DNA of 33,213 bases from Clostridia bacterium. GTDB taxonomy: Bacteria > Bacillota > Clostridia > Christensenellales > Borkfalkiaceae. This document shows, one piece after another, positions 32,067 to 33,213 of the stretch (the first letter of the stretch is position 1; every line of letters begins with the position of its first letter). The stretch covers positions 1 to 33,213 of the forward strand of contig JAGANI010000020.1 in the NCBI GenBank assembly GCA_017624285.1, read 5' to 3'. The notes beneath the pieces are model-generated. The model was not told where the DNA came from. It saw nothing but the letters and a program-made list of their open reading frames with translations, and made no database searches. Position numbers and translations under genes: made by a program.

Positions 32067-32836
32067 AATCTTTTAGTGTTGTAAAATTCTAACCAATCTT
32101 CAACAATTGCTATGTATTCTTCTAGATTTGTGATATAATTATTATACAAAGTCTCTTTTTTGAGTATGCTATGAAAACTCTCCATCGGAGAGTCATCAAT
32201 AGGTGTACCTTTACGGCTCATGGAAATAGTGATTCCATTAGCTTCGCAAACGACTTTGTATTCGTGGGACGTGTACTGAAAACCTTGGTCGCTGTGAATG
32301 ATTAGGTTGTGCACGTCTTTTTCTTTTGCTAATGCTTGGTTTAATGTGTCTGTTACGATAGAAAGATTATTAAATTTACTTATTCTATACGCAACAACTC
32401 TTCTATCATATAAATCAATTATTGTGGACAAATATGCGCGTTTGTTGTTAAAGATTAAATAAGTTATATCCGTTAACCAAACCTTGTTTTTAATATTAGT
32501 TTTAAAGTTGCGTTTTAATAAATTAGGTTTAACGTTTTCTTCAATACGTTTAGCATTGTAGTTTGGTCTAATTCTCTTAATATATTCTGGTTTTAAGGCA
32601 TATTTTGCCATAATACGTTGAACTTTTTTGTGATTAAATATTACACCATATTTAATTAGTAAGCCATCACATATCCTACGATATCCATAAGTTTTCTTGC
32701 TTTCATCAAAGATCTCTTTTATTAGAAGATAGTCGTAATAATCTTTATCTTGAGTATTACGATATTTGTAGTACGTTCTCTTGTTAATTTCTAAAGTAGC
32801 ACACATATTGTCTAATTTGTAATCTTTGATATGCAT
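32045..32836 (-). CDS. IS3-family transposase OrfB (DDE domain)
   Basis: A 263-residue rve-type integrase core. The catalytic triad is D123 (WLTDITYL), D183 (HSDQGFQYTS) and E219 (DSPMESFHS), with the DD(35)E spacing of IS3 elements, then K226. HTH_21-like sequence (YGYRRICDGLLIKYG) precedes it. The usual C-terminal SPxxYR segment is missing; the frame ends NTKRLKNRKKT within the terminator hairpin. The frame is -1 to orfA and open from the orfA end, so a fused OrfAB is expected by slippage at the AAAAAG near 32850. Confidence 0.92.
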   Translation of the reverse strand: MHIKDYKLDNMCATLEINKRTYYKYRNTQDKDYYDYLLIKEIFDESKKTYGYRRICDGLLIKYGVIFNHKKVQRIMAKYALKPEYIKRIRPNYNAKRIEENVKPNLLKRNFKTNIKNKVWLTDITYLIFNNKRAYLSTIIDLYDRRVVAYRISKFNNLSIVTDTLNQALAKEKDVHNLIIHSDQGFQYTSHEYKVVCEANGITISMSRKGTPIDDSPMESFHSILKKETLYNNYITNLEEYIAIVEDWLEFYNTKRLKNRKKT

Positions 32837-32847
32837 ATTGATAAAGA

Positions 32848-33129
32848 TTACTTTTTCTCTCGTTGTGCTTCTATGAAGGCGCGGAATTTTTTTAGTATTT
32901 CATATCTTTCCTTGTAGTCTATATTTTCTTCTTTTGGTCTGCCTTTCTTTTGATATCCTAACGGAATATCTTGTTTATATGCGCTTATCCAAGTTTTAAT
33001 TGTGTTGCGAGTAATACCATATTCCTTTGCAAGTGAATTTTGACTTCCCTGTCCAGATAAATATTTATCTAATATTTCTTTTCTTTGTTCTGGTGTGTAT
33101 TTGTTAAATTTTTGTCCTTTTTTTGCCAT
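32848..33129 (-). CDS. IS3-family transposase OrfA (helix-turn-helix)
   Basis: A 93-residue protein with a helix-turn-helix (RKEILDKYLSGQGSQNSLAKEYGITRNTIKTWISAYK, about residues 16-52 in parts) that binds the inverted repeats. GRPKEENIDY marks the start of the leucine-zipper-like C-terminal part. The start follows AGGAGG. The stop falls just after an A-run where -1 slippage would lead into orfB. Confidence 0.92.
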   Translation of the reverse strand: MAKKGQKFNKYTPEQRKEILDKYLSGQGSQNSLAKEYGITRNTIKTWISAYKQDIPLGYQKKGRPKEENIDYKERYEILKKFRAFIEAQREKK

Positions 33130-33132
33130 AGA

Positions 33133-33168
33133 AAAACCTCCTATGAAAATTATATCATAAGAGGTTTT
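33133..33168 (-). promoter_or_regulatory. IS promoter inside a Shine-Dalgarno-masking inverted repeat
   Basis: On the - strand TATAAT (33154 to 33149), preceded by TGA (extended -10), lies largely in the loop of a 14-bp inverted repeat: AAAACCTCTTATGA (33168 to 33155) and TCATAGGAGGTTTT (33146 to 33133), with one U-G wobble. The second arm contains the orfA binding site AGGAGG. Transcripts started here lack the first arm. Transcripts entering from outside would contain both. Confidence 0.75.
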
Positions 33169-33213
33169 CTTTTTTTGGCTTTTTATTGTGTGAACTAAAT
33201 AGGGTTCACTTCA

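Larger units (their letters stand above)
31994..33213 (-). mobile_element. Complete IS3-family insertion sequence
   Basis: A 1,220-bp element with imperfect terminal inverted repeats. The left end TGAACTGCACCCC (31994-32006) matches the complement of the right end, AGGGTTCACTTCA (33201-33213), at 10 of 13 positions, and the resemblance continues for about 40 bp (both ends carry AATAAAAA...GCCAAA). Both ends are TG/CA. Two transposase frames overlap by -1 frameshifting. The target duplication cannot be checked because the window ends at the last base of the element. Confidence 0.88.

Noticed and set aside
1-33213. tRNA, rRNA or CRISPR arrays
   Set aside because: No cloverleaf, rRNA segment or regularly spaced repeat was found on reading both strands.

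Overview
The window reads as one 33.2 kb stretch of a low-GC, anaerobic Bacillota (class Clostridia) chromosome. The evidence is the canonical S10-spc-alpha ribosomal order with rpsD inside the alpha cluster, consistently AGGAGG-type ribosome binding sites, zinc-ribbon forms of S4, S14, L24 and L36, a pyruvate formate-lyase system, and a Rex redox repressor. An uncultured gut lineage is plausible, but there is no rRNA gene to place it, so nothing finer than Clostridia is claimed.

Region 1 (about 200-16480) is a ribosomal superoperon on the + strand: rpsJ rplC rplD rplW rplB rpsS rplV rpsC rplP rpmC rpsQ rplN rplX rplE rpsZ rpsH rplF rplR rpsE rpmD rplO secY adk map infA rpmJ rpsM rpsK rpsD rpoA rplQ. 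One clear promoter (207-235) precedes a leader of about 245 nt that contains an intrinsic-terminator-like hairpin. Most genes are separated by 0-20 nt, but five internal gaps of 90-160 nt (before rplC, rplR, infA, rpsM and rpoA) contain inverted repeats and look like internal regulatory leaders. Two tandem terminators close the operon.

Region 2 (16.6-27.1 kb) is a set of short transcription units with their own promoters and terminators: a lone FeoB-type iron transporter; pflA-pflB with a possible Rex box over the promoter; a phytoene-dehydrogenase-like FAD oxidoreductase; then, on the - strand, an AAC(3)-type acetyltransferase and a class I mannose-6-phosphate isomerase; then a 55-residue very acidic small protein and a protein of the F420-0:glutamyl ligase family.

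Region 3 (27.1-33.2 kb) is AT-richer. It holds a probable M28 peptidase lipoprotein; a small Rho-N/SAP-like protein with an AT-hook motif, encoded on the - strand behind a previously unrecognised structured leader RNA ending in a terminator; an unknown 86-residue protein divergent from rex; rex itself; a VTC polyphosphate-polymerase-domain protein overlapping a DUF4956 membrane protein; and a complete IS3-family element (31994-33213) whose outer end coincides with the last base of the window.

The most interesting item is the approximately 194-nt leader RNA at 29193-29386 (- strand). It has a near-consensus promoter that would start transcription at the base of an 18-bp perfect helix, a multibranch core, a possible 7-bp pseudoknot, and a terminator that stops three bases short of the Shine-Dalgarno sequence of the Rho-N/AT-hook gene. 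That arrangement is the architecture of a cis-regulatory (riboswitch-like) RNA.
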